The position numbers and the translations under genes were made by a program. The notes below the pieces were generated by a model. It was not told where the DNA came from and searched no databases. It saw only the letters and a program-made list of their open reading frames with translations. This document shows positions 25,295-36,971 of a stretch of 64,000 nt of DNA, piece after piece. Source of the stretch: Candidatus Hydrogenedentota bacterium (lineage in GTDB: Bacteria > Hydrogenedentota > Hydrogenedentia > Hydrogenedentales > SLHB01); the NCBI GenBank assembly GCA_013359265.1, contig JABWCD010000007.1, forward strand, positions 124,001 to 188,000. The letters are read 5' to 3'. The stretch's first letter is position 1. Every line of letters begins with the position of its first letter.

Positions 25295-25324
25295 ATTATA
25301 CAATATTGTAATAAATTACAATAT
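25295..25324 (-). promoter_or_regulatory. Promoter and palindromic operator of the ArsR-type regulator
   Basis: On the minus strand TATAAT (25300-25295) lies 10 nt before the ATG, with TTGTAA 15 bp upstream as a -35. The palindrome, two perfect 10-bp arms (ATATTGTAAT and its complement) around 2 bp, covers 25303-25324 and therefore the -35 and spacer. A second TACAATATTGTA core overlaps its inner edge. The mRNA would be leaderless. Confidence 0.65.
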
Positions 25325-25494
25325 AAATGTGGCGAAGGCGGCAAATGCCGGGGATCGAGAGTACATTGCTATACAACCCTTTTGGAATGAGTATCTTAGA
25401 AGCAAACGACGGTCGGCGGGCATCCTCGATTGAACGTGCGAAGACCGCCAAAACCGGGGCGTTTCGCTTCGGCGATTGGTGTATCAGTAAGTAT

Positions 25495-25514
25495 CCCCCG
25501 GCAAAGCCGGGGGG
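25495..25514. repeat. GC-rich perfect hairpin between convergent ends
   Basis: CCCCCGGC, a 3-nt AAA loop and GCCGGGGG make an 8-bp perfect stem. It lies 44 bp beyond the glgX stop with no T-run on either strand, so it could still slow polymerase but is not a classic terminator. Confidence 0.5.
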
Positions 25515-25557
25515 TCTCCCTTTGGATGCTAGTCGAATCGGCTTCCATTCCGACCGC

Positions 25558-27645
<2,088 letters not shown>

Positions 27646-27657
27646 CGGCAATGCGGA

Positions 27658-28578
27658 TCATGTCACCGCGCTATCTTCCTGAAACTGCGCGTCTTCCTCT
27701 TCCCACTGGCGAATCGTTTGCAGGCCGCGGCGGCGTTTGCGCCAGTACGCGGCGACGGTGAGCAGCGCCATGATTTGAAACAGCGAGAATCCCGAAACGA
27801 GCGAGAAGACAAGCGCGGTCCAGCCGAGAGAACCTTTCCATGCCGCCCAGAAGTCGTATGGAATCTGGCCCAGTTCGCTTTCGATCGCGGAACCAAACGT
27901 GCGCGAATCGAGCGAGCGGATCAGTTCCCAGAACCGGTCCTCGCCGAGTTTGCCGACGAGGTACTGCGTCATCGAGTACGCCTGTGCGTAGGCGTCGCCG
28001 AACTCGAACTCGCTTCCGGGATCGAGAAACGACGCCTCCAACTCGCGGTATGTAAGAATTCGGCCGTTGAGATACATCGACGCGACGGCGGCGCGGCTCT
28101 CCCAACGGTTCTCGCCGGACAGGACCATCGAGATACCCTCGTTCAGCCAGCGCGGCAGGTTGTCCGTGTTCACGTTGTGGCGGAGAAGAATGTGGATCAA
28201 CTCGTGGCGGACGGTGCCGCGAAAGTCCGTTCCCGGCGGCGCGAGCAACGGGGCTTTCAACACGATAAGGTCTCGATCGGGTTTCGCGATGCCGAGCACG
28301 GAACGCGTCGCGAGTTGGCCCGCGTACTTCCGGAATTCGTCGTTGCTTGAACAGACGATGACGTTGAGTTGTTCGGGAGACTTGGGCAATCGGTGCTTGT
28401 AGGCATCCCGCGCGGTCTCGATAGTCGAGATGCTTTCTTCCGCGAGTTGGCGGGCTTCCGGCGGAAACGCAACGCGAATACCGTCGCGCTCGATGGTTTC
28501 CGCGTGGCATGCAATCGCGGTGAACAGGACACACGCGCCAAACACTACGCGGCGGACAGCGTTCAGCCCGGCGCGCAT
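27658..28578 (-). CDS. Peptidase-MA-like gluzincin with C-terminal membrane anchor
   Basis: 306 aa. A signal peptide (VVFGACVLFTAIACHAE) is followed by a domain with HELIH at 125-129 and the downstream glutamate motif WLNEGIS (Glu147), the gluzincin zinc site of the Peptidase_MA-like clan. A hydrophobic segment (~255-280, LVFSLVSGFSLFQIMALLTVAAYW) and a basic tail (RKRRRGLQ) suggest the catalytic part faces the periplasm while the C-terminus is anchored. Its start overlaps the end of addA by 16 nt, so it is translationally linked to the helicase-nuclease genes although no functional link is obvious. Confidence 0.8.
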   Translation of the reverse strand: MRAGLNAVRRVVFGACVLFTAIACHAETIERDGIRVAFPPEARQLAEESISTIETARDAYKHRLPKSPEQLNVIVCSSNDEFRKYAGQLATRSVLGIAKPDRDLIVLKAPLLAPPGTDFRGTVRHELIHILLRHNVNTDNLPRWLNEGISMVLSGENRWESRAAVASMYLNGRILTYRELEASFLDPGSEFEFGDAYAQAYSMTQYLVGKLGEDRFWELIRSLDSRTFGSAIESELGQIPYDFWAAWKGSLGWTALVFSLVSGFSLFQIMALLTVAAYWRKRRRGLQTIRQWEEEDAQFQEDSAVT

Positions 28579-31500
28579 GATGCACTCAGTGCCGGCAGCG
28601 TCTTTCGGGCCGATTCCAGCACCCGATCGATCGCAGGGGGCGACACATCCACCGCGCGAACGATATCGCCTTCAACATCGACGAGCGCGAGCAAGGCTTT
28701 CTCCGGCTGAGTACCGGTCAATTCTCGAAGCGCCGCGGCGTAGAGCTGGAGCTGCGCTTCATACAGCGCAAGTTCGTTTTCCGACGGAACACCCGTCTTG
28801 TAATCGACAATCGTCGCGCCGTCGACCAGCACGTCCAACGTGCCGCGCACAAGGTATGCGTCGATTCGCAGCAGGAACGGCAACTCCCGTTCGACGCGCG
28901 TTGCATCGGCGATACGCCGGCCGATCTCGCTTTGGCCCAGCAGTGCAACAACGCGGGCTATGTAGTGGGTGATTTCCCGCGCGGCGTCGTCACTCAGCGA
29001 TTCGCGCCGGAGGACGGACTCGATCGCGGATTGCGGATCGCTCCGAAAATCCCAGCGTTCGAGGAACGCGTGTAGCAGCGTGCCGCGTTCGCGCGAGGAG
29101 ACGGGCACCCGCGCCTGGTCTGCGCCTTCCTGCGCCGCAGCGACACGGCCGTGCATTGCCTTCACCAGTTCGGTTGCGGCTACGGCCGTTCGCGGCGTCG
29201 CGACTTCGGGCACGGGCGCAATGCGTTTTCGAATGCGTTCAATATTGGCGTGTCTTGTCTCGGTTGCCGCCATGACAATATTCGGACGCGGCGGTAACTC
29301 CCGGCGCACGGTCGCCTGCCAATTGTCTCCCGAAATGAGTTCCCCATCGCTCATCGCGCACACGCCATACTGTTCGTCGAACGCGGCCATCCACGACTTT
29401 CCGCCGGCGTCTTCGGGCTTGCCACAAAGAAACATGTGATCCCTGGCGCGTGTCATCGCTACATAAAGCAACCGCGCTTCCTCCGCCATCTCTTCGTCGC
29501 TGCGAATCCTGCAAATGCCATTGTGGATTGCCGGCGCAGCGAATGTGCCTTCCGGTCCGATGACGCGCGCGGCGAATCCGATGTCCTTGTGCAACGCGAC
29601 AGTCTTGGTCCGGCCTCCTTTGGGTTCACGGCCGAGATCGGCCACGTAGACGATGGGGAACTCGAGGCCCTTTGCTTTGTGAATCGTCATGACAGTGACG
29701 CTGTGTTGATCATCCACATTCGGCGCGGCTTCGCCTTCACGGATTTCGCGTGCCGCCATATCGTCGAGATACCGCACGAACGCGCGCAAGCTGGGCGGGT
29801 GCGCGCCCGAGAAGGTTTCCGCGAGGGCGGCGATCTTGCGCAGGTTGCCGACGCGCTGCCGGCCCATGAACTGACGCAGCAGGACGCCTTCCAATCCGAT
29901 TTGCGTAAAGGCCAGTTGGACAAACTCGGTAAGTGGCCGATCGCGTTCGCAGCGAAGTTTTCGGATCAGATCGCGGGCGTAAATCAGGCGCGCAAACTGC
30001 GTCGCATCTGATAGGGACGTGTCCGTCGCGAACCCGTGAAGCACGCCGCGCGGGGCGCCTATGCCGCCGGCGAGTTCGACAAGGGCGTTGTCCGAAAGGC
30101 CGACGATTGGCCCGCGCAAAAACGCGGCGAGCGCAAGTTCGTCGCAGGGATCGACGAGTAGCGCGAGCAGGTTTCGGAAGTCGATCACTTCCTGGCGCTC
30201 GTAGAACCCGTGGCCGGCAATCAGGGTATACGGGACGCCCGCTTCCCGCAGCGCGCGCTCGTACAGGTGGACGTTGCTGAGCGAGCGCAACAGGATTGCG
30301 GCATCACCGAACCGCGCCGGACGAAGTTGGTTCGTTGCGCTGTCCATGACGTGAATGCCGCCTTCCGCAATCGCACCGAGACTCGCGGCGATCATGCGCG
30401 CCTCTTCATTGCGATACATTTCTATCCCCGTTTTTTCGGATTTCGCAGGGGGAATGAGGAATTCGATGCGCGCCGCACCCTCGGATTCACGGCGTGCGTC
30501 CAGGGGGTTGAACGGCGACTCGACCATCGCGAGCAGGTCGGAAGCGGCAAAAAACGAATTGATAAAGCGAAGAACGGGCGGCGCCGTGCGGAAGTTTCCG
30601 AGCATCGGGAGCGGCGCGCGCACATCGCGCCGCACCTGGCGAAACACGCCAACCTCCGCTCCCCGAAAGTAATAGATGGACTGCTTCGCGTCGCCAACGA
30701 TAAACAAATCGGGACCATTTGGGGATTGAGACAGAAGTTGCGCAATCTCGTATTGAACGCTGTCGGTGTCCTGGAACTCGTCAATAAGGATGTGCCGCAG
30801 TCCGCGCGCGGTCCGCGCGCAAACGGAGTCTTCGCCTTTCGACGTGTCGCGCAGGACCTCCGCCGCGATCGCGATGAGATCGTCAAAATCAAGGACGTTT
30901 CGCTCGCGTTTGGTCTCGCGCAGCGCTTCCGCCGTCTTCGTATACACGTGCGCGACTGCCGCGGCGATTTCGGCAGCGCGCGATTCGAGTTCGGGGTCGA
31001 TTTCGAGTGGAGCGGCCGATTTCAAACATTTCTTTACGTCATTCAACGCCAGTTTCACCGACTCGTAAGCCGACTCGCTGGTCCACTTCTTGATCTTGCC
31101 CTGGGTGGCGCGAAGCTCGCCGATTTGCGCGATAATGTCCTGGATTACGCTGGGGTTTCTCTCGTTGTGAAGTTGCCGCAGCAGCCCCAGGAGAGTCAGC
31201 CGAACCTGCTCGCGTTTATCGGTGGGGTCGGCGCATTGGCCTTCGCACTCCCCCAGCAGTCGCATCTGATGGCGCAGTTTGCGCGAGCGGAGGCAGGTGC
31301 GAATCAGTTCATCGTTGATTTGCGGAAGTTGCACGGCCCAGCCGGCCGCAATCTGCTGAGCCGTCATGCCCGGATGCAACAAGCGGTCCGCGAGAACGCG
31401 CTGCGCGAGCAGTTCGTGAAGGATGGAATCAAGGTCGCGAATCCCGAATTCGGATGCGGCCGCGTGCGCTTGGTCATCATCTTCATCGAGAAGTCGATGC

Positions 31501-31928
31501 ATCGTCGCGGTTACTACTTCGCTGCAAAGCACCTCCGATTCCGCCTCCGTCAACACGGCGAAATCGGGATCGATTCCCAACGAAAGCGCATTCTCCCGCA
31601 GGATGCCGGAGCAGAACGTATGAATGGTGCTGATGCGCGCCATATCCACTTCGCGCTCAAGCCTGCGCCAGAACGACATCTTCCTGGGGTCGTCCGGAGG
31701 CGCTTTCTCGCGGAAGGCGCGACGGAGCCGTTCCTTCATCTCCGCCGCGGCCTTATCGGTGAAAGTGATCGCGGCGATTTGGCCCAGATTCACGCGGTCG
31801 TGCTCGATAAGGTGCAGAATGCGCTGCACGAGCACACGCGTTTTGCCCGAGCCCGCGCCCGCATCGACGCAGACGAGCTTGCCGCGCGCTTCGACCGCGC
31901 GCAGTTGTTCAGTCGTGAGCTGCGTCAT
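28563..31928 (-). CDS. addA: AddA-like helicase-nuclease subunit (UvrD/RecB family)
   Basis: 1121 aa. Superfamily 1A helicase with Walker A AGAGSGKT at 23-30, ITFTDKAAAEMKERL, the Walker B region ILIDEFQDTDSVQ, GDAKQSIYYFRGA, and late motifs VMTIHKAKGLEFPIVYV and LLYVAMTRARDHMFLCG. The C-terminal RecB-like nuclease has GTLDVLVDGATIVDYKTG, with Asp1032, Asp1042 and Lys1044 as catalytic residues. With AddB it would resect double-strand breaks for recombination. Its start overlaps the end of addB by 20 nt. Both helicase and nuclease sites look intact. Confidence 0.92.
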   Translation of the reverse strand: MTQLTTEQLRAVEARGKLVCVDAGAGSGKTRVLVQRILHLIEHDRVNLGQIAAITFTDKAAAEMKERLRRAFREKAPPDDPRKMSFWRRLEREVDMARISTIHTFCSGILRENALSLGIDPDFAVLTEAESEVLCSEVVTATMHRLLDEDDDQAHAAASEFGIRDLDSILHELLAQRVLADRLLHPGMTAQQIAAGWAVQLPQINDELIRTCLRSRKLRHQMRLLGECEGQCADPTDKREQVRLTLLGLLRQLHNERNPSVIQDIIAQIGELRATQGKIKKWTSESAYESVKLALNDVKKCLKSAAPLEIDPELESRAAEIAAAVAHVYTKTAEALRETKRERNVLDFDDLIAIAAEVLRDTSKGEDSVCARTARGLRHILIDEFQDTDSVQYEIAQLLSQSPNGPDLFIVGDAKQSIYYFRGAEVGVFRQVRRDVRAPLPMLGNFRTAPPVLRFINSFFAASDLLAMVESPFNPLDARRESEGAARIEFLIPPAKSEKTGIEMYRNEEARMIAASLGAIAEGGIHVMDSATNQLRPARFGDAAILLRSLSNVHLYERALREAGVPYTLIAGHGFYERQEVIDFRNLLALLVDPCDELALAAFLRGPIVGLSDNALVELAGGIGAPRGVLHGFATDTSLSDATQFARLIYARDLIRKLRCERDRPLTEFVQLAFTQIGLEGVLLRQFMGRQRVGNLRKIAALAETFSGAHPPSLRAFVRYLDDMAAREIREGEAAPNVDDQHSVTVMTIHKAKGLEFPIVYVADLGREPKGGRTKTVALHKDIGFAARVIGPEGTFAAPAIHNGICRIRSDEEMAEEARLLYVAMTRARDHMFLCGKPEDAGGKSWMAAFDEQYGVCAMSDGELISGDNWQATVRRELPPRPNIVMAATETRHANIERIRKRIAPVPEVATPRTAVAATELVKAMHGRVAAAQEGADQARVPVSSRERGTLLHAFLERWDFRSDPQSAIESVLRRESLSDDAAREITHYIARVVALLGQSEIGRRIADATRVERELPFLLRIDAYLVRGTLDVLVDGATIVDYKTGVPSENELALYEAQLQLYAAALRELTGTQPEKALLALVDVEGDIVRAVDVSPPAIDRVLESARKTLPALSASCAPG

Positions 31929-34900
31929 TCGTCTGTGACTTTCGCTCGATGCGCCATTCTTCGTACCGGCACACGCGGCACAGTGCGCAAATCCGGCACC
32001 GATCGTTGTGCGGAGCGGGCGGAAAATGTCCCGCGCGAATTCCAGTGACGGCGCGCGCGATCCCCTGCCTCATCGCCGCTTCGCGGTCCGGCCATTTGTC
32101 CTTGCCACGTTGCAAGACTTCCCTAGTCTCCCGCTTCCCGGGTTGGATCAATCGTGCTTCTTCGCAGGTCGTATCTGTCTTGAGAAAATGTTCCAGTGCA
32201 ACGGCATACAACGGCAATTGGAGGCTGACGCCTTCGTCCACTTCTTTGGCCTCGTAATTCAGCCTGGTTTTGTAGTCAACGATGCGCGCGCGGCTTTCCA
32301 TGACGTCAATGCGATCGATTCGGCCGGCCAGCAGCACATCGCCAATATTCGTATCGAGCGCGAAGGGTTCCGGGCGGGAAAGCGGATCGGCGGATAACGC
32401 ATGCGCACGGCCGAAGCCGACTTCGAAATTGCTGGGTTTCCAAGCTACTTCCTCTTCGCGCGCGAAATCGAAATACCGCAGCAGTTGCGATTCCATGCGG
32501 GCGCGCTCGGTGCGCACGACACCGCGCGGCGCGGTTACCTCACCTTTGACGTGCCGATCAAAGACTTCGTTGCAGATGCGCACCATTGTGTCGCGTCCCT
32601 GTTTGACAGGGATGGCAGAGACCGGCACACCGCGATACGACTCGTGAAATACCTGCAGCGCCTCGTGAAGAATGCGTCCACGCGTGCGCGGATCGAACTC
32701 TTCATCCGGCGCCTCAACCGGCTCGACGCGGAGTATGCGCTGGAGATAGAACTGGAACGGGCACTCCGCATACGCCTCAAGCTGTGCCGCGCTGAACACG
32801 TGGTCCTGCCCGTAGATTTGCAGTAGCTGATCGAGCAACGCGGAATCCGTCAGTATCGCATCGTACGGATCAAATGCGGCGCGGCTATTACGCTGCGATT
32901 CGACCTCGAGGCCCGCGGCCATGCAGCCGAACACGTCGGGCAAGGCGACTTCAACCTCGCGCGAAGCATGCGGAACGTTGCGCAAATCGTGCGCGGACGC
33001 CGCCGTTTCGAATGCGGGAAGGAATGACGTCGACTGCGCGCTTGGTGTGGCGACCGGATCGACGAGCCCTTTTACGTCTTCAATGAATGGGCTCTGCGCA
33101 AGCGGTCGGCCGTCGTGTCCCGAAAGGCTCCATGACAAGTAGACACGCGACCGTGCGCGGCCCAGCACGTGGTGAAACAGGAGCATCTCGCGTTCCATTT
33201 GGCGGCTCCGCATCTCGACGCGGGCGCCCGCGCGCGCGAATTCCGACCAGTCTTCGTCGCTATAGATGGCGTCTGCGGCCGGCGGCGCGGGAAACTCGCC
33301 CTCGTTCATTCCGCCCAGGAAGAGGTAATCGTACGCGCGGTAACGCGCCGAATCGGCGGACATGACCTGGACACCCGAGATAGTCCTTTCCTGTTCAAGC
33401 GCGCTAGCTGCAAAGGCGTCCCGCAATTCCGTGCGAAATTGTGACAGCGTGAGCATTGTGTCATTGTCGAGTGCATGTCCCCATCTGCGCATCCTTCGAA
33501 GCACAGCAGTGGCGGCGTGCAGTGCGCTTTCCTCTAGTCGCCTCACTTCGGGTTCAAACGTTTCCAGTGCCCGTTCCGGGCGCAGCGCGGCAATGCATTT
33601 CAGCATGGCGTCGCAGTACCGGGTACGCGACGCTTCCGCCGGAAAGTCTTGCAACCGTCTTTCGAGCGCGATACGTTGATCGCTCAGCGCGCGCACGGCC
33701 GCCATTGCGTCGGGTACACGGCGAAGAATTGCGTCGTGCGTTTCGCCGGCGCCGTCGCTCAGCCATGCTTGGAATCGCGCCAGGCAGGACATCCATTCTG
33801 TCTTTCCATCGATCACACCCGCCATCCGCGCGAGGTAACCGAAGGCTCCCGCGTGGCCGTCGTCAACGCACGACCAGCGCGACGTGATGACGTCCAATAC
33901 AGCCTCACGCTCCCACTCGGGAGACACTTCAAGAAGTTGCAGCAGAAAGCGCGCAAGGGTGGTGTCCAACAACGTCAGTGGCGCATGAAACGTCGCGGGA
34001 ATTCCAAATTCATTGAACACCAGACGCAACCGCGGCGCGACGTCCTCCACGCGCCGGAAGAGTACCGCAATCGTGGCAGGAGCCACGTTCTGTTCGACAA
34101 TGATCGATTTGATTTCACGCCCGATCCATTCGCACTCGTGCATGCGGTCGTGGCAGGGATGCAACAAAAGGTCTTCTGCGATGCCGCGCGGCGGCTGGGG
34201 TTGGTCCCGCCAGAAAAGGTGCGTCGTCACGTACTCGACGCGCGTGCGCGGCACAGGTTCGGACAGCGACCGCACATCTGCCTCGGGAAACGCTTTTTTA
34301 ACAATATTCAACGTCGCCAGCGGTATTGCGTACAGGTCACTCTGGGATGTTGCTTCGGAACTGCACACCAGGCCGATCGCCAGCACGTCGACATACGATG
34401 CCACGCGCTCGATCACGCGAAACTCCGACGGCGTGAAATCGTCGAAGCCGTCGAACAGCACACAATCGGCGCGATCGAACAACGAGGGTTTGCCTTCGCA
34501 GAGCAGAACGTGCGCGCGCCAATACACACCGACGCGATCATAGGCGTCGGATTGATGGAGCGTGGACTGATACGCCTCGTAAATACTCGCGACGATCGGG
34601 TCAATCCACGATGTACGGCTGCGCGCTGCCACGAATTGCCGGAATGTGGCAGGATCGATGGCGGCCTGTTTCAGTTTGGCGATCGCGCGAAGAACGTGAT
34701 TTGCGAATCCCGGAGACCGTGCAGCGTCTCCGAGTTCGTTCAGTGCGCCATTGGCATGGAGCCGATCCAGCACCGACGAAACGAGCATCCGCCGTTCCAC
34801 CTCGTCCATTTCGTGCGGATAGATTCCGGCTTCCCGCAGCAGCGCCAGTACGAAGTCCTCGAACGACACCACGGATGCGCCCCACCCGCCCGGGAGCGCG

Positions 34901-35052
34901 TGTGATTGAATGATGCGCGCGGCGCGTTCGTTCGCTTCGTGTCGGGTAGGAACGACCAGGATCGAACGCCCCCAATGTTCCACGGCGAGCGTATCGATTT
35001 CGCGATCGCGCGGGGAACGCGCGCCGCCGGCGAATACGAAGACGCGCGCCAT
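31909..35052 (-). CDS. addB: AddB-like PD-(D/E)XK nuclease subunit with iron-sulfur cysteines
   Basis: 1047 aa. The N-terminal half is a degenerate helicase-like region without a convincing Walker A (VFAGGARSPRDREIDT), as in AddB. The C-terminal nuclease has GRIDRID and ARIVDYKTRLNYEA. The four-cysteine iron-sulfur staple of AddB is recognisable: one cysteine in AYAECPFQFYLQRIL before the nuclease, and CRICALCRVC at the end, matching the CxxCx5C spacing. Together with the overlapping addA this is a complete AddAB pair. It starts 31 bp after the XPB-like gene. Confidence 0.9.
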   Translation of the reverse strand: MARVFVFAGGARSPRDREIDTLAVEHWGRSILVVPTRHEANERAARIIQSHALPGGWGASVVSFEDFVLALLREAGIYPHEMDEVERRMLVSSVLDRLHANGALNELGDAARSPGFANHVLRAIAKLKQAAIDPATFRQFVAARSRTSWIDPIVASIYEAYQSTLHQSDAYDRVGVYWRAHVLLCEGKPSLFDRADCVLFDGFDDFTPSEFRVIERVASYVDVLAIGLVCSSEATSQSDLYAIPLATLNIVKKAFPEADVRSLSEPVPRTRVEYVTTHLFWRDQPQPPRGIAEDLLLHPCHDRMHECEWIGREIKSIIVEQNVAPATIAVLFRRVEDVAPRLRLVFNEFGIPATFHAPLTLLDTTLARFLLQLLEVSPEWEREAVLDVITSRWSCVDDGHAGAFGYLARMAGVIDGKTEWMSCLARFQAWLSDGAGETHDAILRRVPDAMAAVRALSDQRIALERRLQDFPAEASRTRYCDAMLKCIAALRPERALETFEPEVRRLEESALHAATAVLRRMRRWGHALDNDTMLTLSQFRTELRDAFAASALEQERTISGVQVMSADSARYRAYDYLFLGGMNEGEFPAPPAADAIYSDEDWSEFARAGARVEMRSRQMEREMLLFHHVLGRARSRVYLSWSLSGHDGRPLAQSPFIEDVKGLVDPVATPSAQSTSFLPAFETAASAHDLRNVPHASREVEVALPDVFGCMAAGLEVESQRNSRAAFDPYDAILTDSALLDQLLQIYGQDHVFSAAQLEAYAECPFQFYLQRILRVEPVEAPDEEFDPRTRGRILHEALQVFHESYRGVPVSAIPVKQGRDTMVRICNEVFDRHVKGEVTAPRGVVRTERARMESQLLRYFDFAREEEVAWKPSNFEVGFGRAHALSADPLSRPEPFALDTNIGDVLLAGRIDRIDVMESRARIVDYKTRLNYEAKEVDEGVSLQLPLYAVALEHFLKTDTTCEEARLIQPGKRETREVLQRGKDKWPDREAAMRQGIARAVTGIRAGHFPPAPHNDRCRICALCRVCRYEEWRIERKSQTNDAAHD

Positions 35053-35083
35053 TTACGCAGCGTGTCCCGGCGCGGGGCGCGTG

Positions 35084-36802
35084 TTACGCGCTCCCGGTTG
35101 CGGCGGGGGCCGCCGGTGGTTCGAGTTCGTCCGCGTTCTTGATCTCGTACCGGTATCCTTGTTCGGTGAGAAACAACTGGCGTTTCACGCTGTAGTCCTG
35201 ATCGCAGGTATCGCGCGACACCAGCGAGTAGAAATGCGCGATCGTGCCGTCGCTCTTCGGCCGCAGAATGCGGCCAAGGCGCTGCGCCTCCTCCTGCCGC
35301 GAGCCGAACGTGCCGGAGACCTGAATCGCGATGTTCGCGTCCGGAAGGTCGATCGCGAAGTTCGCGACTTTGGAGACGATGAGGAGTTTGCACACGCCGG
35401 CGCGGAACGCGGTGTACAACTCCTCGCGCTTTTTGTTCGCCGTTTGGCCCGTTATGATCGGCGCGTCAAAATGCTTCGACAATACCTTGAGCTGATCGAG
35501 GTATTGGCCAATGACGAGTACATTGTCGTTCCTGTGCTTCTTGACCAACTGCTCGCAGACCGAAATCTTCACCGGGTTTGTCGAGGCGATTCGGAACTTG
35601 CCGCGTTTGTCCGCGATTGCGTATCGGTAGCGCTCGTCGGTCGGCAGTGGAACGCGCACTTCCGTGCAGAGCGCCTGCGCAATCCAACCCTGCTTCTCGA
35701 GCACCTTCCACGGCACGTCGTATTTCTTGGGACCGATCAGGCTGAAAACCTCGTCTTCGCGGGCGTCCTCGCGCACGAGGGTGGCGGTGAGGCCCAGGCG
35801 CCGGCGCGCCTGCAGCGCAGCCGTCGCGCGGAACACCGGCGCGGGCAGGAGATGCACCTCGTCGTACACGATGAGGCCCCAGTTGCCTTCGTCGAACAGG
35901 CTGAAATGCACGAAGGGACTGTCCTTCGCCTTGCGATAGGTGAGAACTTGATAGGTCGCGAGTGTAACCGGGCGAATCTCTTTCGAGTCGCCGCTGTATT
36001 CGCCGATCTTGTCTTCGGCAATCGTGGTCTTGTCGAGCAGTTCGTTCTTCCACTGGCGCAGGGCGACGGTGTTCGTCGTGAGGACAAGCGTCTGCGTCTT
36101 CAACTTCGCGATGGCGCCGATGGCAACGCAAGTTTTGCCCGCTCCGCAGGGTAGCACTACAACGCCGCTGCCGCCCTGGTTCGATCCGTTTAGATAGAAC
36201 GCATCCACGCTTTCACGCTGGTACTTGCGCAAGCCGAACGGTTTGCCGGCGGCGGAAGTCTCGCGCAGTTCAATTTCGAGCGGTGCGCCTTCCACGTAGC
36301 CTGCGAGGTCCTCGACGGGAAAGCCGAGCTTGATCAGCGCGCTCTTGACGTTTCCCCTATCAGCGGGGCTGACGAAGATGTGGTGGCCGTCGGGCGACCC
36401 CTGTACATAGGGCTGGAGCGATTTCTGGCCCAGCAATTGAAGAATGAGCAGGGAGTCCTCCGAATACAGTACGAGGTCTCCGCCGGCTTCCTTCTTGAAG
36501 AGCTTCAATCGACCGTAGCGCGACACGTTGTCGCGCACGTCGACGATGACGTTGTCGGGGACTTCGTAGCGGCTGAACTGCTTGAGCCGATCCACGATCT
36601 CGTCCGCGGTCATGCCGGATGCCGCGGCGTTCCATAGCGAGAGCGGCGTGATCCGGTAGGTATGGATGTGCTCGGGCGACTTTACCAGCTCCGCAAACGC
36701 AGCGATGCCGTCGCGGGCGTCTTCAAATCGTGGGCCGTCCGTCTCCAACAAAATGGAGCGGTCGGACTGCACGATAAGGGGCTTGTCTTCGTTGGACGCC
36801 AT
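35084..36802 (-). CDS. XPB/Rad25-like superfamily 2 DNA helicase
   Basis: 572 aa from the ATG at 36802; the frame is open further up, but that part (rich in Pro, Arg and Ser) has no coding look. An N-terminal domain (~1-190; TPLSLWNAAASGMTADEIVDRL) matches the XPB-N helicase-like region. The core follows: GLRKYQRESVDAFY, Walker A VVLPCGAGKTCVA, VLTTNTVALRQW, DEVHLLPA, GLTATLVRED, and motif VI GSRQEEAQRLGRILRPK. The C-terminus is long and hydrophilic. Bacterial XPB homologues are often annotated as DNA repair helicases. It heads a run of addB, addA, peptidase and glgX on the same strand. Confidence 0.92.
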   Translation of the reverse strand: MASNEDKPLIVQSDRSILLETDGPRFEDARDGIAAFAELVKSPEHIHTYRITPLSLWNAAASGMTADEIVDRLKQFSRYEVPDNVIVDVRDNVSRYGRLKLFKKEAGGDLVLYSEDSLLILQLLGQKSLQPYVQGSPDGHHIFVSPADRGNVKSALIKLGFPVEDLAGYVEGAPLEIELRETSAAGKPFGLRKYQRESVDAFYLNGSNQGGSGVVVLPCGAGKTCVAIGAIAKLKTQTLVLTTNTVALRQWKNELLDKTTIAEDKIGEYSGDSKEIRPVTLATYQVLTYRKAKDSPFVHFSLFDEGNWGLIVYDEVHLLPAPVFRATAALQARRRLGLTATLVREDAREDEVFSLIGPKKYDVPWKVLEKQGWIAQALCTEVRVPLPTDERYRYAIADKRGKFRIASTNPVKISVCEQLVKKHRNDNVLVIGQYLDQLKVLSKHFDAPIITGQTANKKREELYTAFRAGVCKLLIVSKVANFAIDLPDANIAIQVSGTFGSRQEEAQRLGRILRPKSDGTIAHFYSLVSRDTCDQDYSVKRQLFLTEQGYRYEIKNADELEPPAAPAATGSA

Positions 36803-36971
36803 GAATGGATAGCGTATCAAAATTGGAGGACGCGGGGAAAGGGGTCGAAACCGGGGATTGGATGTCGGGTTTCGGGCAAATGCGGAATTCGGTTGCGTGC
36901 CAATAGTCGAAGCGAGCGGCGTGAGCAAACGGCAAACTTGCCGTCGCGGGCGGCGTTTCGACGATTCCCTT

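Noticed and set aside
30210-32048. Plus-strand open frame of 612 codons across addA and the end of addB
   Set aside because: Antisense shadow; the minus-strand frame has complete helicase and nuclease motifs.
36803-36928. N-terminal extension of the XPB-like helicase
   Set aside because: Rich in Pro, Arg and Ser with no likeness to the family and no ribosome site; the ATG at 36802 begins family-like sequence.
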